From Clitoria ternatea (Eukaryota; Streptophyta; Magnoliopsida; Fabales; Fabaceae): a DNA stretch of 64,000 nt. How positions within the stretch are numbered: position 1 is the first letter of the stretch; each line of letters begins with the position of its first letter. Below, in pieces: positions 33,501-46,529 of this stretch. A program made the position numbers and the translations under genes. The notes beneath the pieces were generated by a model. It was not told where the DNA came from and ran no database searches. It saw only the letters and a program-made list of their open reading frames with translations. The stretch lies in NCBI GenBank assembly GCA_037962975.1, contig CM075672.1, positions 53,886,501 to 53,950,500 on the forward strand, written 5' to 3'.

Positions 33501-35060
33501 CTCAAATCTTCAACACCGTCCCTCATCTGCTCAACACCGTCCAGCCCTCTTAAAATCCGAGTCCACACCGCCCTCCCTCAAATCTTCAACACCGTCCCTC
33601 ATCCTCTCCACACCGTCCCTCTCAACACCGTCCCTCTCCACACTGTCCTCATCCTTCCCTATCTACACCGTCCTCACTCTCAAACCAAAAACCAGTCCCT
33701 CTCTTCACTCCGTCCAGCCCCCTCAAACCCTCTCAACATCGTCCCTCATCCTCTCCACACCGTCCTCCCAGTCTCCAACCGTCCTCACCTCTCAACCCAT
33801 ACTGTCCAGCCCCCCTCAAATCCTCTCCACATCGTCTTTCTCCTCTCAAATTCAGTCCCTCTCCTCTAAAAACCACACCGTACAGCCCCCTCAAACTCAC
33901 ATCATCCTCTCCTTAAAACCCACACCAACAGTCCCTCAAATCCTCATCATACTGTACGCCCCCTTAAGCTAACAGTCCCTCTCCTCTCAACTCACACCGT
34001 CCAGCACCTCATCCCTCCACAGGACACTTCAGCGTTCTGTTCTCTCGTCACACCGGAGTCCAGCTCTCTCTCACTACACCGGTCTTATTCTGCTCCTCAT
34101 TTTTAAAGCTTGTATTTGTTTATTTTTTTTTGTCAAAATTAATTGCTGTTTGACAGGTCTACTTCCTTTTAATTATTAATTAATTTCCATTGATCAGATT
34201 AGTCACCCATCAAAATCTATTCCTCATTTTCAATACTTGTTATTATTTATTTTTCCATCAAATTAATTAACTGTTATTTGATGGACACATTCCCTTTTCA
34301 ATTATTAATTAATTTTTGATAATTGAATTAATCCCCCACCAGGATTCATAATAAATATTAACAAGAATGAGAGCTTCATACATTTTGTTTGTACTGGCCT
34401 AAAAATTATAATTATCATTCTTATTATTATTATTATTATTTTATTTTTCTTTTAAAAATCAGTGTCGTACGGGTGTACTCTCGTCTACACAATCTCCATA
34501 GAACTAGTACACGTGTGAAGAACTTCGCCTTGTATGAGTTCTCTTCAAAAACATCATCCACCATTGATATCTTAGTCCTTTCCTAAAAACCTCATCAAGA
34601 ACTACGTAACCCTGATTTCTTGGTAACCCAAGAATACGTAGAAGCAGGACTTTAAATCCTGTCGGGCCCACCTTCCCCATTTTTTTTATGTTTTTTAATT
34701 GTCCCATTTTTATCACTTCCATGAGAATCAATTTAGACATGACGTCTTGTTGATTTTCCCCTATTTTTGTAAATAATAATAAAAAAGGAAGAAATAAAAC
34801 ATCTTTTAAAAGGCTATTTATGTTACGTATTTTCAATCTTGGTACTGTTTTTTGACAGGCGATGTAGGGTGCTAATACCTTCCCTACTCGTAACCGACTC
34901 CCGAACTTGAATCTCATTTTTTTAAACTAGTGCTTTACTGAATTTAGTTTTTTTCCAATGTTTTTCCCATGGACAAAAACATTGGTGGTGACTCCTTGTT
35001 TCGTAATAACTCGTTTTATCTCAAAGGGTCGGCCGCGCCGCCGCGATCCCAGTCGCGACA
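30555..35060 (+). repeat. Ogre B 5' LTR, 4,506 bp
   Basis: Contains the CCGCTCAAGCGG/CGCCCAAGCGAG block (30800-31040), a degenerate CCGAGTG array (to about 32530), a 46-bp tandem unit repeated four times (about 32272-32450), a TATA box at 33032-33039, a pyrimidine-rich ACACCGTCC leader (about 33100-34050), a hairpin at 34723-34758, and an end shared with the 3' LTR. Reading frames of about 105-110 codons on the minus strand (32952-33568) mirror the pyrimidine repeats and recur in the 3' LTR; I do not regard them as genes. Confidence 0.95.
33032..33039 (+). promoter_or_regulatory. Ogre B 5' LTR TATA box
   Basis: TATAAATA, preceded by a CACTCGG-bearing segment and followed after about 60 bases by the pyrimidine-rich leader. 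It should drive transcription of the genomic RNA. Confidence 0.75.
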
Positions 35061-35062
35061 GA

Positions 35063-35080
35063 TGGTGACTCCACTGGGGA
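35063..35080 (+). other. Ogre B primer binding site, tRNA-Arg type
   Basis: TGGTGACTCCACTGGGGA lies two bases after the LTR end. It is complementary, with one mismatch (T for C at the fourth base), to the 3' end of the plant tRNA-Arg that I recall as ending CCCCAGTGGAGTCG plus CCA. Ogre elements are known to use tRNA-Arg. Confidence 0.75.
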
Positions 35081-36169
35081 AAACTTAAGAGAGTCAGGCT
35101 AGTTTGATTGAAAGCGCATGTTTTTTTATATATAGCCTTTGTTAACTTGGATTTCTTCCCCTTGTTTTATTTTCTGTTAATTGTTGTGAATGTTTGTTCT
35201 TGTTTTAATTGTATCTTGTTATTTGTGTCATTGTCTATGTTTTACATGTTTGTTGAACCCTAAGGTAGAGGACCATGTTACTTTTCTGCAATCATTGAAC
35301 TCTAGGGTAGATGACTTTGTATATTTGTTTTGTGTTTGTTCTTTGTGCAGAATGAGGTAAGGTAAAAGGTATTGAATGCCCTTTCACACACTACACTCAC
35401 ATTTTTGCACACACTGATGAGTGGTGCCCTATACCCGGGCCCCAAATGAAGCTTAAGTTAGGAGGGGTTGGTAACGGAATCGTATGGGATGTACTTCCTA
35501 TCCGGTGTTCATGAGAACCTCAACTAGAGTTCGACCTCTCATGATATACGCACCTAGTGGACTCCTCTCTGTCATGGGTAGGATCTTGGCTCTGGTGACC
35601 TTCTAGATGTCTAGTATAAGCCACCCGGTATGGAGAATCACTTTTAGACAAGCCATAGGTCCTAGAAAATACTTTCAGCAAAACCCAACCTAGGCAACAA
35701 AAGGGCAGGCTTTACTTTACCTTATGTCATTTTCACTCTCCCTTTTAATCCAAATGAATGAATTATCTACCCATTAAGGGTACTCTATTTCGGAAACAAT
35801 GATTCATTTCCGAAACACCCAGTATACTTCGAGTGGATGGATAATTCTCTTTTGATCATGTACCTCTAAGTCCTAAGTTGTAGATTTTCCTTGTCGTCAA
35901 AACAAAAAAAAATCAAAAGAAACAACTTTGTGACCCTTCAACTGGGGCATCAATGACGATTAAGAAAATCTATGTTTTCTGCGACTTGGACTCGCATGAG
36001 TTTTGGAAATCAATGTTTCCCAAAAAAAACAAAAAAACAAAAAAAACAAAAAAAAATTTATATCTTTGGGAAAAACATGAATTTCAAAACGTAACAATAA
36101 TTGATTCCTTTTCTTTATTTTGGTATTCGCAGGGAACGATTCAGAAATTGGCAGTATCTCTGAGCAAGT
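35081..36169 (+). other. Ogre B leader between primer site and ORF1
   Basis: About 1.1 kb without a supported gene. T-rich near the primer site, with an A-rich low-complexity run at 36020-36060. The sequence TTCGCAG|GG at about 36127-36135 resembles a splice acceptor just before ORF1, but I found no matched donor. Confidence 0.6.
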
Positions 36170-38104
36170 ATGGAAATTAACATGAAACATGACAATTATG
36201 GTACAGATGTGACAGAGTTGAAGAAAATATTACATCTCAAAGCTAAGAAGGTTGATACAGATAGCCTACAAGTACTGGGGAAAAGATTAAGTCTGACTCA
36301 AAAGATGGCCCTTACCAGGAAATATAGGAAAATCTTAAAACTATTGGAGGTGGAAGTCCAAACCGAAGCAATTACAGCCTTGGCACAATTTTATACCCCT
36401 CCGCTGTTTCACATTTAGAGATTTTCAACTGGCGCCGTCAATAGAAGAGTTTGAGCAGATATTGGGGTTAAAGTGGAAGGTCAAATTCCCTATCGCCATC
36501 TTGACCATCATGCCACAATCACTTCAGTAGCCCGTATTTTGAGAATCTCTCCCGAAGCATTGAGGAATGTGCAAATGAATAGAAATCAAGTTCTCGAGTT
36601 CACTCGAGAATTTCTTGAGAAGCATATGCAGATCTTGGCTGATAGAGGAGAATGGGAGGCTTTCATGGACACTTTAGCCCTCACTATCTATGGGGTTGTC
36701 TTGTTCCCTAATTTAGACAACTACGTAGATTATAATGCCGTTGCTGTCTTCCTGGCTCGTAAGCATCGGCTCGAGAATCCCGTCACAGCCATGTTGGCTA
36801 ATGTGTATTGCACCATGGATTTTTGCCACACGCAAGGGGGAAAGAGGATCATTTGCTGTTTACCCGTTTTATACGTATGGCTCACATCTCATATCTTCCA
36901 TCAAATATGTAAAGCCGAGTGTCTGGTTTCTTATTTGAAATTGTGTCAATTGGTTGTGAAGAGTGGGCGTGAATGGGCTAATTACCTCGTAAGCCTTACA
37001 ACTGAAAAAGTTAGGTGGTATCCTCAATGGCTAATGGTTGAGTCAATCATTTATAGTTGTGGAGGTTATCCGAATGTTCCTCTCCTGGGCACGCAGGGAT
37101 GCATAAACTACAACCCTGTTATTGCAAAGCGTCAATTGGCTTATCCTCTATTCGGGCCACCGAACGAACAACTGCTCACTCCTTTCATCTTGTACTATGC
37201 AAAAGGGAATTACACAACCGCTGTTCGGGATATAGCCAATGCGTGGAAGAAGGTCCATAGAATGGGAAAAGAATTAGGGGCACGAAGCCATGCTGTAGGG
37301 GCTGAATATTTTGAATGGGTCCTAAACAGGGCCTCTATTGTGAAACTGCCCTTCAAAAGTCCTTCATACCAATCCACGAATAATTTTCCTTCGCCACTCA
37401 TCATGGAGGACAAGGCCACCATGGCTCTAAAAGCACAAATGGAAGAGTTGATGGCAAAGAATCAAAAGCTAGAAGAAGATCTTTTGAAATGTCAATGAGA
37501 GTGCGCCCTTCAGAGGAAGGAGAATTCTGAGGGGAAACATGCTATGGATGAAATGCGAAAGAAGAGGAAGATTGACGAAGACTATAAGGTAAAACATGAC
37601 CATTGCCTTCGTGCGGCTAATTCCCAGCTTAAAATGAAAGGCCAACAGAGCGACGCCATATTGGCCGAAAAATAGGTTCTGAAAAACATGCTGGCATAAT
37701 CCAAAGAAAAAGAAAAAGGGACCTTGGTGCAGAAGGAAATGCTGCAAACCCAGGTCCACAAATTGGAGCAATAGCTTGATGAAATAATGAGGGCCTATGA
37801 GTAAGAAATGCATGATGAACAGGAAAAGGCCCGTGATGCTGAGCAACGCTGCCAAAAGGCTACATGAGTCTTGGGGACTGAGTTAGCTTAACGGGACGAG
37901 GTCGTTCATTTATGGATGGACCGTTTCGCCAAGTTGGCATACTTAGCCAATGGAATCTTGGAAGATTTTCCCTCAATGTTGAAACAGGCCGAAGGCATGA
38001 TCAATCCTCTATCCACCCCAAAAGAGATATCATCATTTCTGAATTATTGCCAAGAAAGACTTCGTAAAATGAGAGCCATGATTGCCTGGGCCAAGGATGG
38101 CTAA
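36170..38104 (+). pseudogene. Ogre B ORF1 (protein of unknown function encoded upstream of gag), broken
   Basis: Starts MEINMKHDNYG and runs through TFRDFQLAPSIEEFEQILG, RILRISPEAL, TLALTIYGVVLFPNLDNYVD and GCINYNPVIAKRQLAYP to a long charged, probably coiled-coil C-terminus ending …IAWAKDG. ORF1 before gag is characteristic of Ogre; databases often list the family as a plant domain of unknown function (DUF7745, from memory). Lesions: frameshifts near 36400 and 36471, a stop at 37496-37498, and about six more stops in the coiled-coil part (37670-37895). I can give no function from sequence. Confidence 0.8.
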
Positions 38105-38353
38105 AATGTTGTAATCAAACCTTTCAAGTAATATTGTACCTCTACGGAAGAATGGAATGATGAATTAATTTGCCTTCACAATTGTCTCATGTTAGTTTTC
38201 GCTTTATTACTTTACCTAATACTTTTGAACATGACGTTCTGAGGAACGGTCGGAGAATACGCGCTAAATTCGGAATTGCATCCTGCGTAACGTCATTTTT
38301 TTTTCCTCTTTTATCATAGTCTTTATCTGTTTTCTTTTTATTTTCCTAATAAA

Positions 38354-41300
38354 ATGTTGTGGTTCCCAGACATAATGGGTAGACATCCTTACACGACTAG
38401 GCTTAATATAAAACTCATGGCTAAAATGGAACAAGAAAATGAGAGCTTGAGAGCTAAAGTCAATCAGCTGAAAGAGCAAATGGCTGAAATGGCCAAGCTT
38501 CTTGAAAGGAGCGTCACAGAAGGGGATTCTTCAGCAGGTGTTGAAAATTCTAGACAACGACCATCCACTCCCCAACACACTCAGGGTCCTGCTGGAGGGC
38601 CAAGCTCAAACCCAACTGCGCCTCCCCTAACTATTCACTTTAGGAAATCAAACCCTACTGACACCCAGTAACCTATCTACATAGATGAGGAAGGTAATGC
38701 CATACCCTTTCCGCAATATGGATTGCCACCGGGTTATTTCCCACCACTTCAAGAAGAGCCTGATTATCAGGAAACAATCCTTCATATGGCTCAACCAAAC
38801 GTCCCACCCGTCCGAGATCCTCAAACGATTCCAATCCATACACAAGCCACGTAACCACAAGCTGTTCAAGCAACAGCCAGACCTCACATCTCAATGCCTA
38901 ATGCAAACTCGGCGTATGTCGACCAGCCAATTAGGGGTACTAGTCATTATGTCGCTGCAGGTCCAAGTGCTGCTGCTGTTACCCAGGAGGGAAGATTAGA
39001 TTTCCTGGAAAGACGGTTAAGAGAGATGGAAGGAACGAACAGGTTTAGAATGGGCAGTGCTGCACAACTCTGTCTGATTCCCGATGTTGTTATTCCTCCC
39101 AAATTTAAAATGCCTGAATTTGATAAGTATCAGGGGCTAACCTGTCTGAAGAACCATCTTACCATGTACTGCCGGAAGATGGCTTCTCATGCTTCCAATA
39201 ACCCTCTGCTCATTCATTGTTTCCAAGATAGTCTGGCTGGAGCACCTCTGACTTGGTACAATCATCTTGAATGATCTCGTATACGCTGTTGGGAGGATCT
39301 GGCAGATGCTTTCATGCAACAGTACAAGTATAATCTGGATATGGTGCCAGATAGAGTACAGTTACAAAACATGACTAAAAAAGATAACGAGACGTTTAAA
39401 GAATACGCCCAGCGATGGCGTGAGGTAGCAGCTCAGGTCGACCCGCCTCTATCAGAGAAAAAGGTAATTTCCACATTTATTGATACGCTCCAGTCACCTT
39501 TCTACTATAAGATGATTGGAAGCATTTCATCCCATTTCTCTGACATCGTCACTATCGGAGAAAGAATAGAGAATGGCCTGCGGACTAGGAAGATTACTCG
39601 AGGCCCATCTGGGACTGGTGCAGTAAGAAAACCTTCACTTGGAGAAGGTAAGAGAAGAGATGGAGAGACTAACCTAGTCTCTCACAATCAAAGAAGGAAC
39701 CAGCCCAGACCACCTACTCCCGTCACCTTTCCGTCAACTTATCATAACGCGCCACACCCATATGTGGCTGCAATCCCAAATTCGAACCCACCACATTTCC
39801 GACCACCTGTTATGCGACCACCTGTACAACCACAAGCACCATACCAACCACCACAAATAAACCCGCCAAATCCAAACCTGAGAAGGCAGAATAATGACCG
39901 CACTCAAGTGTAATTTGATCCAATTCCTATGACCTATACTGAGCTTCTCCCCCATCTTATTGAAAACACATTGGTAGCACCTTGCCCTCTAAAACCACTT
40001 CAGCCACCTTATCCCAGAGGATATGACCCGAATGCGCGGTGCGATTACCACGCCGGTGCATCGGGACATTCCACCGATAATTGTCTGGCACTGAAGTTTA
40101 AGGTAAGAGATCTAATTAGGGATGATTGGATAAGTTTCAAAGAGGGACGCCCAAATGTGACCACCAACCCTCTACCCAACCACGGGAGACCAGGTGTCAA
40201 TGCTGTAGAAAGAGATGAGGAATGTATTTCCAAGGTTGAGGACATCCAAATGCCGTTAGAAATGATTCACTCCCATATGCTAAAGATGGGATTGATAGAA
40301 GGATCATGGGATGAAGAGTGCAATGACCTCTAGTCTGCAAAGTGAAGGGACTTCCAAAAAACCCTTCAAGGACTTATGGACGGTTATATCATAGAAGCTT
40401 GTAGGCATCGTGAAGGCAGGATAAATATGATACAAGAGCAAAGCCCGAGTTCGAGCCCCAAAGCCTATAGTCATATTCTACAACAAAAATGCACCGGTGG
40501 CTTTGACTCCTGCTAAAACTGTCATCACAGTGAACGTGCCAACCCCGTTTCCTTACAAGGATTCACGAGCTGTGCCGTGGAAGTATGACACTGATGTGGT
40601 TGTTACTAGTTCTGAGGCAGTTGGTTCTACGCCATCATTCCCTGTCACGAATATTGCTGGAATTGGGGGTGTCACCCGGAGTGGAAGAGTATATGCTTCC
40701 CTAGAACCAAAACTTGACAAAGCTACAGGAGAGGTCAGGCCTGGGAAGGGAGAATCTACTGGTGAAGCAAAGAAGGCTGTAACTAAAGAGGAAGCCCAAG
40801 AATTTCTAAGATTCATCTGCCATAGCGATTATCAGGTGTTAGACCAACTGAACCATACCTCAGTGAAAATTTCTTTATTATCTTTACTGATGAGTTCCGA
40901 ACCACACCGGAACACGCTGATGAAGGTCTTGAGTGAAGCACATGTGAAGCATGATTTGCCCGTAGATAAATTCAAGGGCATAGTGGGACACATAGTGGCC
41001 AACAATTATCTGACCTTTACGGATGACGAGACACAGGTGGAAGGAAGAGGGCACAACAAAGCCCTTTATATCTCTGTGAAATGCCAAGATCATATCATGG
41101 CAAAGGTGCTTGTTAACAATGGGTCGTCCCTAAATGTGATGCCGAAATCTACATTGGCAAAGTTGCCTTTTGATGGGACACATATGAGACCCAGTTCAAT
41201 GGTAGTCCGGGCTTTTGACGGAACTCACCGAGAGGTTATGGGGGAAATTGAACTGCCTATACAGGTTGGACCATGCACCTTTCAAATCCTTTTTCAAGTC

Positions 41301-41968
41301 ATGGATATTATGCCTGCTTACAGTTGTTTGCTGGGACAGCCGTGGATCCATTCGGTTGGGGTAGTCCCTTCAACTCTGCATCAGTAGTTGAAATTCATCA
41401 TTGACAACAAGTTGGTGATTGTCTCTGGAGAAGAGGACTTGTTGTTCAGCAAACCGGCCAACACACCATACATTGAAGCAACTGAGGAAGCCCTCGAAAC
41501 CTCATTTCAGGCTTTAGAGGTAGCAAATGCAACAAGCATTATAAAGACATCCTTCCCAAATGTGCCTCTAATGGTTGCGAAAACAATGTTAAGAGAAGGA
41601 TACAAGCTGGGGAGAGGTTTAGGACGAGAACTGGAAAGAAGAACCCAACCTATATGCCTCCCAGAAAACAAGGATAGATACAGTCTGGGGTACAAGCCCA
41701 CAGCAGTAGACAAAAAAAGGGTAGGAGAAGAAAGAAGGGAGAGAAGGATTGCTCGCCTCACCGGTCAAGAATTCGACACTGCTAAAATCCCTATCTGTGA
41801 CCTCTATCAAAGCTTCAGGAGCACCGGGATTATATATCCAGGTTAGGTGGCCATGGTTGAAGACGGGCCCAGCTATGATGTGGAATTGGTGCATGCTTGC
41901 TCACCCGGTCAAGAACTGGACAACTGGGAAATCGTGGAGTTCCCCATAACTATCAATCCTCAGTCAAA
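38354..41968 (+). pseudogene. gag-pro: Ogre B gag-protease, broken
   Basis: Likely starts MGRHPYTTRLN at 38375. Order: coiled coil (NESLRAKVNQLKEQM), Pro-rich linker, gag core (FKMPEFDKYQG, LTWYNHLE, WEDLADAFMQQYKYN, RVQLQNM, ETFKEYAQRWREVAAQV), Pro-rich segment, zinc knuckle variant (CDYHAGASGHSTDNC), then an aspartic protease fold (LVNNGSSLNVMPKSTL, YSCLLGQPWIHSVG), a G-patch-like segment (MLREGYKLGRGLGRELE), and the exon end before the intron. The protease motif has Asn where the catalytic Asp should be (41115-41117). Stops at 38669, about 38852, 39272, 39911, 40331, 41385 and 41844, and a frame change near 40450. Confidence 0.85.
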
Positions 41969-42183
41969 GTAATTGTTGAGGTTTTTAAAACTTGTCGATC
42001 CCTTTGCTATGCCTAAGGCTTTGGGATCCATTTTGTAATAAGGGCAAAAAACTTGTTTATTTGTTAAATTAAGTGAACGTAGTCCAATTTCATACCTCAT
42101 CTTTTGTTCAATCTCTTTCTTTTAAACCTTCCACTTGCTTGTCTTTCTTTGTTTTCATTCATTATAATATAACCCAAATGTAG
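41969..42183 (+). other. Ogre B intron between protease and RT
   Basis: Donor AA|GTAATT, acceptor AATGTAG|ATCT, 215 bases, T-rich near the 3' end. Removing it joins the gag-pro frame to the RT frame through a split Lys codon, exactly as in Ogre A (115-325). Confidence 0.82.
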
Positions 42184-45100
42184 ATCTAAAAATGATTCCT
42201 CTGAGAGTAATGAGAACTCGGTTCTATTTCATGACTCTGATAATCCGAATGATTACGCCTATGAGGAGAGTGAGGAAGACTTTGAACCTTCACCCGAATT
42301 GACAAGATTAATGGAACATGAAGATAAGGAAATTCAACCTCATCAGGAAAAGATTGAGACCATTAACCTGGGAGATGAAGGGGAAAATAAAGAAGTCAAG
42401 ATAGGCACCCTTTTAAGCGTACAGCGACAGAGTGAATTGATTAAACTGCTCCAGGAATTTCGAGACATTTTTGCATGGTCATATCAAGATATGCCGGGTC
42501 TAGATAATAACATTGTGGAACACAGGTTGCCTTTAAAGCCAGAATGTCCGCCGATCAAGCAAAAGCTACGACGAATGAAACCAGAAATGCTTCTTAAGAT
42601 CAAAGAAGAAGTCAAGAAGCAATTTGATGCTGGTTTCTTAGCTGTAGCTAAATATCCGCAATGGGTAGCCAACATAGTTCCCGTTCCAAAGAAAGATGGG
42701 AAAGCGAGGATGTGTGTAGACTACCGATACTTGAATCGGGCTAGCCTTAAGGATGATTTTCCTTTACCTCAAATTGATGTACTGGTTGATAACACAGCTC
42801 AACACTCCATCTTCTCATTTATGGATGGATTTTCAGGATATAATCAGATCAAGATGTCACCGGAAGATATGGAAAAGACCACGTTCATCACTCTGTGGGG
42901 CACCTTTTGTTACAAAGTAATGTCTTTCGGATTGAAGAACACAGGAGCCACCTATCAAAGGGCAATGGTGACTCTCTTCCACGATATGATGCATAAGGAA
43001 ATAGAAGTCTATGTGGACGACATAATTGCCAAATCCAGATCTGAAGAAGAGCATATTGCTGATCTGAGAAAACTTTTCAAAAGATTAAGGAAATTTAAGC
43101 TTAGATTGAATCCCGCTAAGTGCACTTTTGGCGTAAGATCCGGCAAATTGTTAGGATTCATTGTGAATGAGAGAGGGATAGAAGTTGATCCTGACAAGGT
43201 CAAGGCAATTCTGGAAATGCCTCCTCCTCGTACTGAAAAAGAAGTCCGAGGGTTCTTGGGAAGATTGAATTACATCGCCCAATTCATTTCCCAAATGATG
43301 GCAACCTGTGAGCCGATTTTCGAATTGCTTCACAAGAACCAGCCTGGGCAGTGGAATGAAGATTGCCAGATTGCATTTGAAAAGATAAAGCAGTACTTAT
43401 TGGAGCCACCAGTCTTGGTGCTGCCCGTTCATGGGAGACCGCTAATCTTGTACCTGACTGTGCTGAATGAATCCATGGGATGCGTGTTAGGTCAACATGA
43501 TGAGACCGGGAGGAAGGAATCTGCCATCTACTACTTGAGCAAGAGATTTACCAAATGTGAGATAAGATACTCTTCTCTCAAAAAGACATGTTGTGCATTA
43601 GCCTGGGCTGCCCGGCGCTTACGGCAATACATGCTCAATCATACCACCTAGTTGGTGTCTAAGATGGATCCCATCAAGTATATCTTCGAAAAACCCGCTC
43701 TGACTGGGAGAATTGCCTGTTGGAAAGTGTTACTAACAGAATATGACATAACATATGTCACCCAAAAGGCAATCAAAGGGAGTGCGCTAGCAGATTACTT
43801 GGCACATCAACCCATTGAGGCTTACCAACCAATACGGCATAAGTTCCCGGATGAGGATATTTTGGCCCTTTTCAAAGAAGAAGATGGTCAGGAAAACAGA
43901 TGGATCATGAGATTCGATGGGGCTTCCAACGCGCTAGGGCATGGAATTAGGGTTATCCTGATCTCGCCTGATAAGGAATTTATCCCTATTTACGCCCGGT
44001 TGTGTTTTGATTGCACCAACAATGTTGCGGAATATGAAGCATGTTCTCTAGGAATGCAAGCGGCTCTGAACATGGGAATAAAAATCCTGGAAGTTTATGG
44101 AGATTCTGCTTTGGTTATCCATTAACTAAAGGATGAGTGGGAAACTAGAGACAGTAAACTAGTTCCCTATCATGCTCATATCAAGGAAATGATCAAAGAA
44201 TTCGATGAAATTACCTTCCATCATGTCCCACAGGAGGACAACCAAATGGCGGATGCTTTAGCCACCCTAGCAGCTATGTTTGAAGTCAGCAATGATTACG
44301 AAGTGCCTCTTATTGAAGTAAAGAAACCGCAAGAACCTGCCCATTGCCAGGTCATAGAAGGAGAACCGGATGGCAAGCCTTGGTATCATGACATCAAAAG
44401 ATACCTCCAGTGCCAAGAATACCCTGAAGGCATCACGGATAATGATAAACGAACTTTGAGAAGGCTAGCTATGGGATACCTATTGAGTGGTAACGTGCTA
44501 TACAAGAGAAATTATGATTCCGTTCTCCTCCAGTGTGTTGATACCAATGAGGCAAACCAAATCATGAAAGATATCCATGAAGGATCTTTCGAAACTCACA
44601 CAAATGGGCATGCTATGTCGAGAAAAATCCTGAGAGCTGGATATTATTGGATGACTATGGAAGCAGATTGTTTTGCTTACGTACGGAGGTGTCATAAATG
44701 TTAGATTTATGCTGATCACATTCACGCACCACCTTCATCCCTAAATGTCTTGTCAGCACCATGGCCTTTTTCAATGTGGGGTATGGATGTAATTGGGCCC
44801 ATTGAGCCAAAAGCCTCAAACGGTCATCGTTTCATTCTGGTGGCCATCGATTATTTCACCAAGTGGGTGGAGGCAGCTTCGTACACTAATGTGACAAAAA
44901 ATGTTATGGTCAAATTCGTCAAGCGTGAGCTGATATGTCGGTATGGCCTACCAAGCCAAATCATTACGGACAATGGTACAAATTTAAACAACAAAATGAT
45001 GAAGGAGCTTTGCGAAAACTTTAAGATTTCCCATCACAACTCCTCTCCGTACCGTCCGAAAATGAATGGAGCAGTCGAGGCAGCTAACAAAAATATGAAG

Positions 45101-45628
45101 AAGATAGTGTAGAAAATGGTGGTAACCTACAAAGACTGGCATGAAATGCTCCCTTTCGCACTACACGGATACCGGACCTCGATGCGAACCTCAACTGGGG
45201 CAACCCTATTTTCTTTGGTATATGGAATGGAAGCTGTACTACCATTTGAAGTAGAAATTCCATCCCTTAGGGTGATTATGAAGGCCAAATTGGAAGAAGC
45301 TGAATGGGTCCAGGCCAAATATGGCCAACTGAATTTTATTGACGGGAAGAGGTTAACCGCTCTCTGCCGGGGTCAGTTGTATCAGAAACGTATGAAGCGG
45401 GCATACGAAAAGAAAGTGCGCCCCCGACAGTTTCAAGATGGGGATTTGGTCCTCAAGAAGATTTTGCCAATTCAAAAAGATGTCCGAGGGAAATGGACAC
45501 CTAATTATGAGGGACCATATGTTATAAAGAAGGCTTTTTCCGGAGGAGCTCTCGTACTTACCAACATGGATGGAGACGACCTGCCAATGCCTGTCAATGC
45601 CGATGCAGTAAAGAAATACTTTGCATAA
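42184..45628 (+). pseudogene. pol: Ogre B RT-RNaseH-aRNaseH-integrase, four nonsense codons
   Basis: One frame from the intron to the stop at 45626-45628, no frameshift, interrupted by stops at 43649-43651, 44123-44125, 44702-44704 and 45110-45112. RT with YVDD at 43010-43021, first RNase H (KESAIYYLSKRF…CCALAWAARRL), second archaeal-type RNase H (MRFDGAS, AEYEA, GDSAL, ADAL; about 43905-44280), integrase HHCC finger with CHKC, catalytic core (GMDVIGP; TDNG with Asp at 44969-44971; NGAVEAANKN), and a chromatin-end region (GDLVLKK…KWTPNYEGPY). Catalytic residues look intact, unlike Ogre A; only the stops inactivate it. Confidence 0.93.
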
Positions 45629-46529
45629 TATAAAAAAAAGAGAAAAAAGCTCGCTAGGTTGAAATCCTGAAAAGGCGGCCTAGGCAAAAGTTAGAGCAGT
45701 GAGATGAGCTGAAAACCTGATAAGGCAGTTCAGACTGAATCATAAACTCGATTTTGCAACATAAACCCTGCGAGCCAAAAACAAAGGAAGTCAAAATGGG
45801 GTATTAGGGCCATTGTCAAATTACACCCTCAGAAGCAAAATCAGAGGATGAACACGAAGTCATGATAAATGGGTCAAGTTTCTCATTCGTCTCAGAAGAT
45901 CACTAGAGGATATATGAGCCTTCCCCTTTCCACTTGCCTTCCATTCTTTATCTTATCACATCTTTGTGTTTAATATTATTTTCATCACCACTGTACATAC
46001 CTGATGTTTGTAAATAAAATTCTCCTTTCTTCTTACATGTTCATGACCAAATTTTACGAATAAACGAGTTTTTGCCTAAAAGAAATTTTTGAAATTGAAA
46101 ACGACAGAGCGTACAGTTATGGGGAACGAAATGCATCCTAGCGCCAGACTTCGCTTGGTATAAGCATAACCATCTTCGCTAAATACGCTCGCCAAAGTCA
46201 GAGGATGTTTCTATTTCATCCATGAGTTACCTTAAAAAGCTAGTGCCAGGGAAGATTTACCTGTAAGTCTTTTTATACTAACTCACTTTCTTGTTAAAGG
46301 GGACGACCAGAATCCATCATCCAAAAGTAGGTATTTGCCAAAGCTTTCCCCAGCAAGACCCACCATTCGTACTAAAGTGGAACGCAGACCGAGGGTTCCC
46401 CCCGAGGAAAACCGTAAAATGGACTCAGCTCCCTCATCCAGGATATTTCTTTGATCAGGCTTAAGAAGACTTATCCTTCCCTAGTGAGTTCACCATTACC
46501 AAACTAGCACCCATCATACTCCTCTCACT

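Noticed and set aside
32952..33568. Two minus-strand frames of 105 and 110 codons, repeated at 50478-51094
   Set aside because: They mirror the C/T-rich leader of the LTR and are conserved only because the two LTRs are copies; low-complexity Arg/Gly/Trp content, no domain.
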